Positions 53,554 to 62,239 of a DNA stretch of 64,000 nt are shown piece after piece. The translations under genes and the position numbers were made by a program. The notes under the pieces were generated by a model, which was not told the origin of the DNA, made no database searches, and worked only from the letters and a program-made list of their open reading frames with translations. How positions within the stretch are numbered: position 1 is the stretch's first letter; each line of letters begins with the position of its first letter. Location of the stretch: positions 310,001-374,000 of the forward strand of contig NZ_JBIGHV010000007.1 of assembly GCF_043555835.1 (NCBI RefSeq). Direction: 5' to 3'. This stretch comes from Pelomonas parva. GTDB lineage: Bacteria; Pseudomonadota; Gammaproteobacteria; Burkholderiales; Burkholderiaceae_C.

Positions 53554-53922
53554 CTAGGGCCGGCGCGCGGCGTCGATCAGCCGCTGCAGGTCGGCGGGCA
53601 CGGGCATGGGCTTGAAGCCGCTGACGTTGGCGCGGCCTGTGTTGCCCACGGGCACCCAGGCCCAGGTCTTCAGCGCCGCGCCGGCGGTGCGCCAGGCCTG
53701 GCCCAGCAGCTCACGCAGGTCCCGCTGGCGCAGGGCCCAGGTCAGCATGGCCCAGTGCGCGCGGACATGCGCCAGCGTCGACGCCTGGCCTAGGATGTGG
53801 GCTCGCTCCAGGTGGTGCAGTGCCAGGTCGGCGCTGCCGCGCAGCTCCTGCCACCGGGCAGCGGCGAGTTCGGCATCGACGCTGGGGCGGATGCGACGGG
53901 CGAAGTCGGGCGAGAGGTTCAT
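53554..53922 (-). CDS. DUF3703 protein
   Basis: A 122-residue helical protein. ARWQELRGSADLALHHLERAHILGQASTLAHVRAHWAML (in pieces, residues 20-60) is the DUF3703 core with several conserved His. ATG 53922 is chosen; upstream open frame is not coding-like. No signal peptide. Divergent from the AraC-type gene (93 bp between starts). DUF3703 genes are often near metal-resistance or oxidoreductase genes; role unknown. Confidence 0.85.
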   Translation of the reverse strand: MNLSPDFARRIRPSVDAELAAARWQELRGSADLALHHLERAHILGQASTLAHVRAHWAMLTWALRQRDLRELLGQAWRTAGAALKTWAWVPVGNTGRANVSGFKPMPVPADLQRLIDAARRP

Positions 53923-54015
53923 GGCGGGCGTTGCCGGAGCTGAAGGAATGACTCGAATTCTTCTTGGTGAGAGCCACATGCGCTTGAACGAAACGGCTGA
54001 CATGAAGGCGCTGGC

Positions 54016-54855
54016 GTGACCCAGCCTGGCACCGAATCCGCAACGGCCTGGAGCCTCGTGTCGCGGCCGGGCCGGGGCAGCGACGGCAGCGGCCGCATCT
54101 ACTCCTGGCCGGGCGGCAGCCTGTGGATTGGCCGCAGCCAGGGTCGCACCGAATGGCATGCCCACCATGCCCACCAGTTGGCGCTTGCACCCGAGGGCGA
54201 GCTGCGCTTCCGCACCGAGGCGCAAGGGGCCTGGACGGGCTTTGCCGGCGCGCTGGTGCCCAGCCACTGCGCGCATCAGTTCGAGGTCGACGGCCTGCGC
54301 GTGGCACACCTGTTCGTCGAGCCCGAGAGCCGCGCGGGCAGGGCGCTGATGGCGCGCTTCGGCGCCGGGCAGGTGGCCGCGCTGCCGGCCGATGATGCCC
54401 GCTCGACGGCACAGTTATTGTTCGCGGCCTTTGCCGCCGATGCCGCCGCGCTTGCCATGCAGCAGGCCGCCGTCGCGGCGATCGGCGCGCTGTGCGGCGC
54501 CGGCACGGAGCCCGACGCCGAACTGGACCCGCGCCTGGCCCGCGCGCTGGCGTTCATCCAGGCGCGCGTGGCGCAGCCGTTGTCGCTGGGCGAGGTGGCG
54601 GCGTCCGTGGCGCTGTCGGAGAGCCGCTTCCGCCACCTGTTCGTGGCCGGCACCGGCACGTCCTTCCGCGCCTATCTGCTGTGGCTGCGCATCAACCGGG
54701 CCATCGATGCGGCGATGGCCGGCGCCTCCTGGACGGAGGCGGCACACCAGGCCGGGTTCGCCGACTCGGCCCACCTGAGCCGCACGCACAAGCGCATGTT
54801 CGGCATCGAGCCGACGGCGGTGCGGCCGCAGCCGCTGGCGGCAGCGCCGCGCTGA
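54016..54855 (+). CDS. AraC-family transcriptional regulator
   Basis: A 279-residue regulator. The N-terminal cupin-like ligand domain (HAHHAHQLALAPEGELRFR) is followed by a two-helix-turn-helix DNA-binding domain (about 180-270): PLSLGEVAASVALSESRFRHLF and WTEAAHQAGFADSAHLSRTHKRMFGIEP. The start is GTG 54016; no ribosome-binding site is strong. Its likely targets are the divergent DUF3703 gene and itself. The cupin pocket suggests a small effector, not identified. Confidence 0.88.
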   Translation: MTQPGTESATAWSLVSRPGRGSDGSGRIYSWPGGSLWIGRSQGRTEWHAHHAHQLALAPEGELRFRTEAQGAWTGFAGALVPSHCAHQFEVDGLRVAHLFVEPESRAGRALMARFGAGQVAALPADDARSTAQLLFAAFAADAAALAMQQAAVAAIGALCGAGTEPDAELDPRLARALAFIQARVAQPLSLGEVAASVALSESRFRHLFVAGTGTSFRAYLLWLRINRAIDAAMAGASWTEAAHQAGFADSAHLSRTHKRMFGIEPTAVRPQPLAAAPR

Positions 54856-54867
54856 GCGCGCTGCCGG

Positions 54868-56040
54868 TCAGCGCGCCGCCACGCTGGTGGCCAGCCCCTG
54901 GCCGGCCGCCCAGGCGCCGATGTCGTCGCGCCGGATGGCGGCGGCCATCAAGCCCGGGAAGGCGTCCGGCGTGCAGGCGAACGACGGAACGCCCAGCGCC
55001 GCCAGCTTGGCGGCGAGCGCGTGGTCATACGACGGTGCGCCCTCGTCGCTGAGCGCCAGCAGCGCCACGAACTGCACGCCGCTCTCCACCAGCTCGGCCG
55101 CGCGCTTCAGCAGGCCGGCCTCCACGCCGCCTTCGAACAGGTCCGAGATCAGCACGAGGATGGTGTTGCGCGGCTCGCGGATGACGGACTGGCAATAGCC
55201 CACCGCGCCGTTGATGTCGGTGCCGCCGCCCAGCTGCACGCCGAACAGCAGCTCCACCGGGTCGTCCAGCTGCTCGGTCATGTCGACGACGGCCGTGTCG
55301 AACACGACCAGCTTGGTGGCCACCGCGGGCAGCGAGGCCATCACCGCACCGAAGATGCTGGAGTAGACGACCGAGTTGGCCATGGAGCCGCTCTGGTCGA
55401 TGCACAGCACCACCTCGCGCTGCGGGCGGCGCGCCTTGCGGCCGTAGCCCACCAGCGTCTGCGGCACGACGGTGCGATACGCCGGCTGCCAGTGGCGCAG
55501 ATTGGCGCGGATGGTGCGGTGCCAGTCGATCTCGGCGTGGCGCGGGCGGCGGTTGCGCTGACTGCGGTCCAGCGCGCCGCTGATGGCCGAACGCAGCGGC
55601 TCGTCCAGGCGCTTCATCAACTCGTCGACGACGCGCTTCACGACCAGCCGCGCCGTGTCTTTGGTGCCGGCCGGGATCACGCGCGACAGCGCCATCAACT
55701 GGGCGACCAGGTGCACATCGGGCTGCACGGCGTTCAGCATCTCGGGCTGCAGCAGCATGTCGCGCAGGTTCAGCCGCTCCAGCGCGTCGCGCTGCATGAC
55801 CTGCACCACCTGGCTGGGGAAGTAGTTGCGGATGTCGCCCAGCCAGCGCGCCACGCTGGGCGCCGACTTGTCCCGACCGCCGCGTCGCGACTGCAGGCCG
55901 CCGGGGCCTTGCGGGTCGTAGAGCGCGGTCAATGCGCGATCCATCTCCAGCGCCGGGCCGTTCAGCGTGCCGCAGGCGTCCTCAGCCTCGCTGCCCAGCA
56001 CCAGGCGCCAGCGGCGCAGGCGGTCTTCATCGGTGCTCAT
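54868..56040 (-). CDS. VWA-domain protein of the MoxR-VWA five-gene operon
   Basis: A 390-residue cytoplasmic protein with a C-terminal von Willebrand A domain. The metal-ion-dependent adhesion site is DQSGSM (Asp215, Ser217, Ser219), with GGGTDING and the ISDLFEGG Asp completing it. The N-terminal about 200 residues are helical (RWLGDIRNYFPSQVVQVMQRDALERL). No signal peptide. In MoxR-VWA pairs the ATPase usually remodels or loads the metal/partner through the VWA protein. Its start overlaps the DUF5682 stop by four bases (ATGA). Last gene of the operon. Confidence 0.93.
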   Translation of the reverse strand: MSTDEDRLRRWRLVLGSEAEDACGTLNGPALEMDRALTALYDPQGPGGLQSRRGGRDKSAPSVARWLGDIRNYFPSQVVQVMQRDALERLNLRDMLLQPEMLNAVQPDVHLVAQLMALSRVIPAGTKDTARLVVKRVVDELMKRLDEPLRSAISGALDRSQRNRRPRHAEIDWHRTIRANLRHWQPAYRTVVPQTLVGYGRKARRPQREVVLCIDQSGSMANSVVYSSIFGAVMASLPAVATKLVVFDTAVVDMTEQLDDPVELLFGVQLGGGTDINGAVGYCQSVIREPRNTILVLISDLFEGGVEAGLLKRAAELVESGVQFVALLALSDEGAPSYDHALAAKLAALGVPSFACTPDAFPGLMAAAIRRDDIGAWAAGQGLATSVAAR

Positions 56041-58229
56041 GCGGGCAGCTCCAGCAGGCGCCGCAGCAGCGGCAGGGGGAGCAGGGCGCGTGCCTCGTCC
56101 CAGTCGGCGGCACCGCTCACTTGAGCCGTCACGGCGCCGCGTGCGGCGCGTGTGCCAAGGTCGCGCCGCTCGCCGGCGGCAAAGTGCGAGAAGCTGCGCC
56201 GCACCAGCGGCAGCACGCTGATGAAATGGTCCTCGCTCAAGGCCGCCAGCCAGTCGTCGACGAGCCGCCATACCGCGTCGTCATGCAGCAGCACGACTGC
56301 ATTGCGGTTCAGGAAGCCGTCCAGCCAGGCGGCCGCATCGGCCGCCGGCGCGCCAGAAGACAGGTGCAGAGACAGCTGCTGCGCCACACGCTCGCTGCCC
56401 CAGTCGCCGCCGTCCAGCAGCAGCCGCGTGGCCAGGCCTTGCAGCAGCTCGTGCGCCGTGGGCAGGCCGGCCAGTTGCTCCAGCGCGTGGCGCCAGGCGG
56501 CGGTTTGCGCGTCGCCCGCGCGCAGGCCGACGGCGGCGTGGCCGGCCAGCAGATGCTCGCGCAGCGCCTCGGCGGCGGTGGTGTCCAGCGCGGTGCAGGC
56601 CAGCGGCAGCGCGAGCGCCGCGCGCAGGATGAGGCTGTCCAGCAGATGGCCCACCATGGCCGCGTCGGTCTGGCGCACGTTGCCGTAGCGGAAGACGTTG
56701 GCCAGCGACGGCAGCGCCGCCAATAGCTGGGCGGCGTCGCCGGTCAGTGCAGCGCGGTCTTCCAGCGCGCGGGTCGTGGCGGCGACGGCGCCTTCCAGGT
56801 CGGCCAGCAGGACGCGGTCCACCAGCGCGGACAGCTCGGCCAGGCTCTCGATCTCGGCGCTGCGCTCGATGGCGCGGTTCGTGGCTGCTTGCGCCACCGT
56901 CTGGCCCCAGCGGCTGGCCTCGATGAGGCGCAGCGCGAACTCGGGCTGCCATTGCAGCGTCCACACCTCGTGGAAGCTGCCGCGCGCCGAGCGGCCCAGC
57001 CGGGTGATCGCTCCCCACGGCAGCTCCAGCAGCTGCAGCCGGTGCAGCAGGTGGCTGCGGGCCAGGTCGTTGTTCTGGCGCAGGTCCAGGTCCAGCGTCT
57101 TCTGCAGCGCCTCGGCCTTCAGGCGCAGGCTCTTCTGCGCCTGCTCCAGGTCGCGCTGCAGCGGCACGGTGGGCACGTCCGCCGGCACCTGGCCAAAGCG
57201 GTCGCCCACGACGAGGGCGTCGGCCACGAAGCGCAGCACCGTGTCGTCGCCCAGCGTCAGCACCGTGCGCGTGGCTTCGTGCAACTCCTCCAGCCCCGGC
57301 GCCGGGCGGCCGCGCAGCGCGGCCAGCGTGTCGGCCAGGCGGGCGGCTTCGATGAGGTGGGCGGAGGAGCAGTCCAGGTCGCGGGCCCGCATCAGCGTGG
57401 CCACGCGGGCGAGCCAGCCGATGGCGCGCGGCTGGTCGCCCGCCGTGCTGGCCCACAAGTGCTCGTACCAGCCGGGCGAGGCGATGCCGGCGCCATAGCC
57501 GCTGGCGCGCGTCAGGTGCCGGTAGGTCCACGGCACCCAGGTGCAGGCGATCTTGAGCTTCTTCTGGCCGGCCTGGGCGTCCTTCAGCAGCGCCGCATCG
57601 GCCTTGGCGGTCACGTCGGCCTGCAGCGCGGGCAGATGCCAGGCGCCGCAGACGACGGCGATGCGCTCGAAACCTTCCTTCTTCGCTGCGCGCAGGCACT
57701 GGCGCATGTGGGCTTCGCGCAGCAGGTCGTGCGGGTCGCTTTCTCCAGCGTCGGCACGCAGCGCATTCATCGCCTCGGCAATTGCCGAGAACAGCTGCTC
57801 GCCATCGCCACGCTCCTCGACCTGATCGTTCCACCAAGCCTCGCCATCGGCATAGCCGGCGGCTTCGGCCAGGCGGCTCAGCGGGTCGGCGCGCAGCTCG
57901 GTGTCTTCACGCTCGCGGCCCAGCGATAGCGCCACCGGCAGGTCGATGAAGCGCGCCGGCACGGCGGCCGTGGCAGCCCAGCGCAGCGCCTGCCACTCGG
58001 GCGAGAACTCGGCGAAGGGGTGATACACGGCGCGGCCCGGCTCGTCCGGCGCATAACTCAACAACGCCACGGGCGGCGTCATGCCTTCTTGCAGCACTGC
58101 GCCAAGCAGGCCTTCGGCCTCGGGCGGGCCTTCGATCAGCACGCAGTCGGGCTTCAATGCGTCCAGCGCCCGCACCAGGCTGCGCGCGCAGCCCGGCCCG
58201 TGGTGGCGGATGCCGAAGAAATGTTCCAC
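56037..58229 (-). CDS. DUF5682 protein
   Basis: A 730-residue protein of unknown biochemical function, encoded between MoxR and VWA genes. The N-terminal part opens FFGIRHHGPGCARSLVRAL (residues 4-22) and VLIEGPPE (30-37), then REAHMRQ (171-177) and VVCGAWHLPAL (192-202). This series of His/Glu/Arg motifs resembles the TraB/PrgY and EreA/ChaN-like hydrolase fold (inference). The rest is helical, repeat-like, with many Leu/Ala. No signal peptide. It starts one base after the MoxR stop, and its own stop overlaps the VWA start (ATGA). Confidence 0.9.
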   Translation of the reverse strand: MEHFFGIRHHGPGCARSLVRALDALKPDCVLIEGPPEAEGLLGAVLQEGMTPPVALLSYAPDEPGRAVYHPFAEFSPEWQALRWAATAAVPARFIDLPVALSLGREREDTELRADPLSRLAEAAGYADGEAWWNDQVEERGDGEQLFSAIAEAMNALRADAGESDPHDLLREAHMRQCLRAAKKEGFERIAVVCGAWHLPALQADVTAKADAALLKDAQAGQKKLKIACTWVPWTYRHLTRASGYGAGIASPGWYEHLWASTAGDQPRAIGWLARVATLMRARDLDCSSAHLIEAARLADTLAALRGRPAPGLEELHEATRTVLTLGDDTVLRFVADALVVGDRFGQVPADVPTVPLQRDLEQAQKSLRLKAEALQKTLDLDLRQNNDLARSHLLHRLQLLELPWGAITRLGRSARGSFHEVWTLQWQPEFALRLIEASRWGQTVAQAATNRAIERSAEIESLAELSALVDRVLLADLEGAVAATTRALEDRAALTGDAAQLLAALPSLANVFRYGNVRQTDAAMVGHLLDSLILRAALALPLACTALDTTAAEALREHLLAGHAAVGLRAGDAQTAAWRHALEQLAGLPTAHELLQGLATRLLLDGGDWGSERVAQQLSLHLSSGAPAADAAAWLDGFLNRNAVVLLHDDAVWRLVDDWLAALSEDHFISVLPLVRRSFSHFAAGERRDLGTRAARGAVTAQVSGAADWDEARALLPLPLLRRLLELPA

Positions 58230-58230
58230 G

Positions 58231-59313
58231 TCAGAGTTCGCGGAACGCGCGGTACAGGTCCTTCCAGTCGCTGCGCTCCTTCACGACCGTCTCCAGGTAC
58301 TCCGTCCACACCGCCTGGTCCTGCACCGGGTCCTTGATGACGGCGCCGATCAGGCCGGCCGCCATGTCGGCCGGGCGCAGCACGCCGTCGCCGAAGTGGC
58401 CGGCCAGCGCCATGCCGCTGTTGATGACCGAGATCGCTTCTGCCGTGGACAACGTCGAGCTCGGCGACTTGATGCGCGTCTTGCCGTCCTCGGTCTGGCC
58501 GCTGCGCAGCTCGCGGAAGATCTGCACGACGCGCTGCACCTCCTTGAGCGCCGGCGGCTCGGCCGGCAGCTCCAGCGCGCGGCCCATCTCGCCCACGCGC
58601 TTGGTGACGATGGCGATCTCGTCGGCCGCGCTGGCCGGCACCGGCAGCACCACCGTGTTGAAGCGCCGCTTCAGCGCGGCGGACAGCTCGTTCACGCCCT
58701 TGTCGCGGTTGTTGGCCGTGGCGATGACGCTGAAGCCGCGCACCGCCTGCGCCTCGCTGCCGAGCTCGGGGATGGGCAGCGTCTTCTCGGACAGCACGGT
58801 GATGAGGCTGTCCTGCACGTCAGCGGGGATGCGCGTCAGCTCCTCCACGCGGGCGATCTTGCCGGCGCGCATGGCCTGCATCAGCGGGCTGGGCACGAGG
58901 GCCGCTTCCGACGGCCCATGCGCCAGCAACTGCGCGTAGTTCCAACCGTAGCGCAGCTGCTCCTCGCTGGTACCGGCGGTGCCTTGAATCAACCGCGTCG
59001 AATCGCCGCTGATGGCCGCCGCCAGGTGCTCTGACACCCAGGACTTGGCCGTGCCCGGCACGCCGTAGAGCAGCAGCGCGCGGTCGGTGGCCAGCGTGGC
59101 GACGGCGATCTCCATCAGCCGTGCATCGCCGATGTACTTGGCGCTCAGCTCGAAGCCGTTGTCCAGCCGCCCGCCCATCAGGTAGCGCACCACGGCCCAG
59201 GGCGACAGCTCCCAGTTGGCCGGGCGTTGGCGGGTGTCGGCGCGCTTGAGTTCGGCCAGTTCCTCGGCGAACTGGTCTTCAGCGTGCTGGCGCAGAACTT
59301 GGGGCACGGTCAT
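58231..59313 (-). CDS. MoxR-type AAA+ ATPase
   Basis: A 360-residue ATPase. Walker A is GVPGTAKS (84-91), the Walker B region reads IARVEEL (153-159, Glu157-Glu158 where Asp-Glu is usual), sensor 1 is ATANNRD (198-204), and the C-terminal lid follows. MoxR ATPases act with VWA proteins as chaperones or metal-insertion machines. The start overlaps the DUF5691 stop by four bases (ATGA), and the stop is one base before the DUF5682 start, so translation of the operon is coupled. Confidence 0.94.
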   Translation of the reverse strand: MTVPQVLRQHAEDQFAEELAELKRADTRQRPANWELSPWAVVRYLMGGRLDNGFELSAKYIGDARLMEIAVATLATDRALLLYGVPGTAKSWVSEHLAAAISGDSTRLIQGTAGTSEEQLRYGWNYAQLLAHGPSEAALVPSPLMQAMRAGKIARVEELTRIPADVQDSLITVLSEKTLPIPELGSEAQAVRGFSVIATANNRDKGVNELSAALKRRFNTVVLPVPASAADEIAIVTKRVGEMGRALELPAEPPALKEVQRVVQIFRELRSGQTEDGKTRIKSPSSTLSTAEAISVINSGMALAGHFGDGVLRPADMAAGLIGAVIKDPVQDQAVWTEYLETVVKERSDWKDLYRAFREL

Positions 59314-60851
59314 GGCGTCCTCGGGATCAAGGTGTGCAGGGCGCGGCGGGCGTTCACGATGCGGTCCACCGTGAGCAGCGCCTCGGCGCAGGAAGGGGTT
59401 TCGTCGGCGCGGCGCGGCAGCGCGGCCAGCGTGTCGAGGCTGTCGGCATGGGCCGCGCAGGCGAACTCGGCCAGCGTGCCGCGCAGGCCGTAGTCGGTGT
59501 TCAAGGCGCCATCTCGCACCTGCGCATGCAACGCTCGGGCGAGCAGGCCGGACAACTCGGCCGACAGCGCCTGGCCCGGCGGGCAGGCGTTCAGGGCATG
59601 CAGCAGCACGGTCGCCACCGCCTGCGAGCCACTGCGCGCATCACGCAGCAGGTGGCGGTCGCGGGCGGCGGGCGGCAGCAGGGCCAGCACGCGGGCCCGG
59701 TCTTCGCGCATGCCGGGCGGCCAATGGTCGAGCAAGGCATGGCACCAGGCGTCGTCCGGCGCGGCGAACAGCACGTCGGCCCAGCCGCGCAGCAGCGCCT
59801 CGGTCCAGTCCGTGCCGGCCGCCCAGGCCAGCAGCTCGGCCGGCGTCATGCCGGTGTGCGTGCTCCACCAGGCCAGCGGCGTCTGGCCCACCAGTTGATA
59901 AAGCCACCAGGCGCGCTCGCCGAGCGAATGGTGTTGGGGCCGTGTCGCGTCGAGCTGGTCGGCCTTCCAGTCGCCGCCCGGCGCGGTGGGCGCATCGATG
60001 ACCCAGCGCTTGCGCAGCAGGCCGCGTTCGAAGGTCAGCAGCGGTGCCAGCCTTGTCGCAGCGCGCTGCGGGTGTGCGGCCTCGGGCAGGCGCAGCAGCA
60101 GTTGCAGTGCGGCCTGGCGCACCTCGCGGCTGCGGTCGGCGCGCAGCGCGTCCAGCAGTGACTCGTCGTCGAGGCCGAGGCCGGTCGCCAGTGCGGCGAC
60201 GAGCTCGGCGCGTTCGCGGGCGGGCAGCTCGGGCAGCGTGGCTTTCAATCGCTCGCGCGCGGCGGCGGGGTCGGCCTGGCGGGTCCGCGTGAACCAGGCG
60301 CGGCGCTGCTCCAGCGTGCCGTCGGTCCAGACGGCCTCGTTGTTGCTCGTCGTCTCGCTGGCGCCGGCCGCAAAGGCCCAGTCGGCGCGCTGCGCAGCCA
60401 GCCACAGGCCGCGCTCGCCGAGCACGGCAAGCAGCGGCGCACGCAGCGCGATGGCGCGCCGGCCCAGCTCCAGGGCCTGCGGCAGCAGGGTCTCGGGCAG
60501 GCGCAGCCCGGCTCGCGCCAGGGTCAGGAAGGCTTCGTGCTGCAGCCGCTGCGGGCCGTCGAACAGCAGCTGTGTCAGCGCGCCGTACACCGGGCCCAAA
60601 GCGAGCGCGGGCAGCGTGTCGTCGGGCGCGGCGGCCGGCAGCGGCTCGGTCCACAGCGGGCCCTGCGCGCCGGCCAGCCCGCAGGTGGCCAGCACGGCGG
60701 CGGCACGCAGCAGGCCGGTCGCGGGCTCGGCGCCGTCTGCGGCCTGGCGGGCCAGCGCGCCGATGTCGCCGGGTGGCAGCGGCCAGGGGCCGGGCTGGCG
60801 GTCGGTGCCGACGGTGGCGGCCGGCAGCAAGGCGGTCCAGGCGCCGCTCAT
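59310..60851 (-). CDS. DUF5691 protein (helical repeat)
   Basis: A 513-residue protein, mostly helical and rich in Ala, Leu and Arg. The stretch LDALRADRSREVRQAALQLLLRLPEAA has the VR..A...L pattern of HEAT-type repeats, and several similar units follow. No catalytic motif is visible; such proteins usually act as scaffolds or adaptors. It is the second gene of the SWIM/MoxR operon: its start overlaps the SWIM stop by four bases and its stop overlaps the MoxR start. The ATG at 60851 is used because the frame further upstream overlaps the SWIM gene. Confidence 0.9.
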   Translation of the reverse strand: MSGAWTALLPAATVGTDRQPGPWPLPPGDIGALARQAADGAEPATGLLRAAAVLATCGLAGAQGPLWTEPLPAAAPDDTLPALALGPVYGALTQLLFDGPQRLQHEAFLTLARAGLRLPETLLPQALELGRRAIALRAPLLAVLGERGLWLAAQRADWAFAAGASETTSNNEAVWTDGTLEQRRAWFTRTRQADPAAARERLKATLPELPARERAELVAALATGLGLDDESLLDALRADRSREVRQAALQLLLRLPEAAHPQRAATRLAPLLTFERGLLRKRWVIDAPTAPGGDWKADQLDATRPQHHSLGERAWWLYQLVGQTPLAWWSTHTGMTPAELLAWAAGTDWTEALLRGWADVLFAAPDDAWCHALLDHWPPGMREDRARVLALLPPAARDRHLLRDARSGSQAVATVLLHALNACPPGQALSAELSGLLARALHAQVRDGALNTDYGLRGTLAEFACAAHADSLDTLAALPRRADETPSCAEALLTVDRIVNARRALHTLIPRTP

Positions 60852-62176
60852 GCAGCGCTCCTCAGCCACTGCAGATCGCCGCTCGACCAGGACGTTAGCG
60901 GCGCGAAGGCCTGTCCGTCCCATTCGCCAGCGAGATTCAGTGCGTGGCCGCCGGAGATGGCCAGCAGCGTCCAGATGTCCGCGTCGCGCAAGGCCAGCGG
61001 CAGCACGCGGCCGTCGACGATGAGCAGCAGCCGATCGCCATGGCGCAGCGGCAGCGCGTCGCACAGCACGACGGGATGCAGGCCCACCCACGGGCAGCCG
61101 GCCACGCGGCGGGCGACGGCGTTGAACTCTTCAGCGGCTTGGGTGACGGGCCAGCGGGCGGTGCCGGCCGGTGCGGCGGCGTCCACCAACAGCGCGCGCA
61201 GCCCGCTGCCGCTGGGAAAGAAGGCCAGCGTCGCGTCGACGGCCGAGCCGGTGACCCAGGCTTGCTCGAAGCCGCGGCCGCCGAAGGCGTGGTCCAGCAG
61301 GAATGCACGCCGGCCGCTGCGCTCGCCGTGCAACCAGGTGCGGCGCTCGGTGAGGCGGTCGTCGCGCTCTTCGGTGACGCAGCCCAGGACGGTCCATCGA
61401 TCGGTCTCGCGCGGGCCGTGCGCCAGCACCTCGTCGCGGTCCATCGGCCAGCCGGCGACGACGCGCAGGTCGGCCTGTTCGCTTGCGGTGAGCAGGCCGC
61501 GCCGGTTCAAGCCCTCGCAGGCGAGTTGCAGCAAGCCCAGCCGCTGCAGCGTCTGCTCGGGCCAGTCGGCGCCACGCCGCACGCCGGTGGCGGCTGCCTG
61601 GAGGCGCTGGCCCAGCCCCGGCGCCTGCGCGTCCACCATGCGGCGCGCCATCGTGGCCCAGTTCTGCAACGCGCTGTCGTCTAGTGCGCCCAGGCCGCGG
61701 GCGATCTGGTCGGCCAGCCAGCGCTGCAGGTCTTGCGCGGCGGTCTCGATGCGCTGCCAGCGCTGGGCCTCGCGCTTGTCAGCGGCTTGCGGGTCGGCCG
61801 GGGCGGTGGTGGCCTTGGTGGCTTGCTTCTCGGCTTGTTTTTCGGCCTTGTCGGCGCGGCCGGCCAGCCATTCGCTGACCCAGCCCGGCGCTTCGGTGGC
61901 CGTGAAGCCGGCGGGCTGCTGCGCGCGCATCAGCAGCAGCGCCAGGCCATGCTTGCAGGGGAACTTGCGGCTGGGGCAGGAGCAGCGGAAGGCGGGGCCG
62001 GCGAGGTCCACCTGGGTCTGGTAGGGCTTGCTGCCGCTGCCCTGGCATTCGCCCCAGACGGCCGCGTCGCTGGCGCCGAGGGTGGGCCATTGCGCGGGCC
62101 GCACGAGCCCCAGCGCGGCCTTGGCCGAGGCGGCGTCCGGCGCGAGCGCGAGTACGGCGTCCGTGGTCAGCGGCAT
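60848..62176 (-). CDS. SWIM zinc-finger protein
   Basis: A 442-residue protein with a SWIM-type zinc site (Cys65-x-Cys67 and Cys74-x-His76 in FRCSCPSRKFPCKHGLALLL). SWIM domains bind nucleic acid or protein. The rest shows an Ala/Lys-rich helical linker (about 95-130, WLAGRADKAEKQAEKQATKATTAP) and a mixed alpha/beta C-terminal half. It is the first gene of the five-gene operon; AGGGAGAGGG (63-bp upstream gap) is a strong ribosome-binding site before ATG 62176. No clear promoter is visible. Confidence 0.9.
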   Translation of the reverse strand: MPLTTDAVLALAPDAASAKAALGLVRPAQWPTLGASDAAVWGECQGSGSKPYQTQVDLAGPAFRCSCPSRKFPCKHGLALLLMRAQQPAGFTATEAPGWVSEWLAGRADKAEKQAEKQATKATTAPADPQAADKREAQRWQRIETAAQDLQRWLADQIARGLGALDDSALQNWATMARRMVDAQAPGLGQRLQAAATGVRRGADWPEQTLQRLGLLQLACEGLNRRGLLTASEQADLRVVAGWPMDRDEVLAHGPRETDRWTVLGCVTEERDDRLTERRTWLHGERSGRRAFLLDHAFGGRGFEQAWVTGSAVDATLAFFPSGSGLRALLVDAAAPAGTARWPVTQAAEEFNAVARRVAGCPWVGLHPVVLCDALPLRHGDRLLLIVDGRVLPLALRDADIWTLLAISGGHALNLAGEWDGQAFAPLTSWSSGDLQWLRSAA

Positions 62177-62239
62177 GCTGGCCCTCTCCCTAGTCTTCCC
62201 TGATTTGTTTGGCGCGCAGTCTATGTCAGCGGCAAGCGC

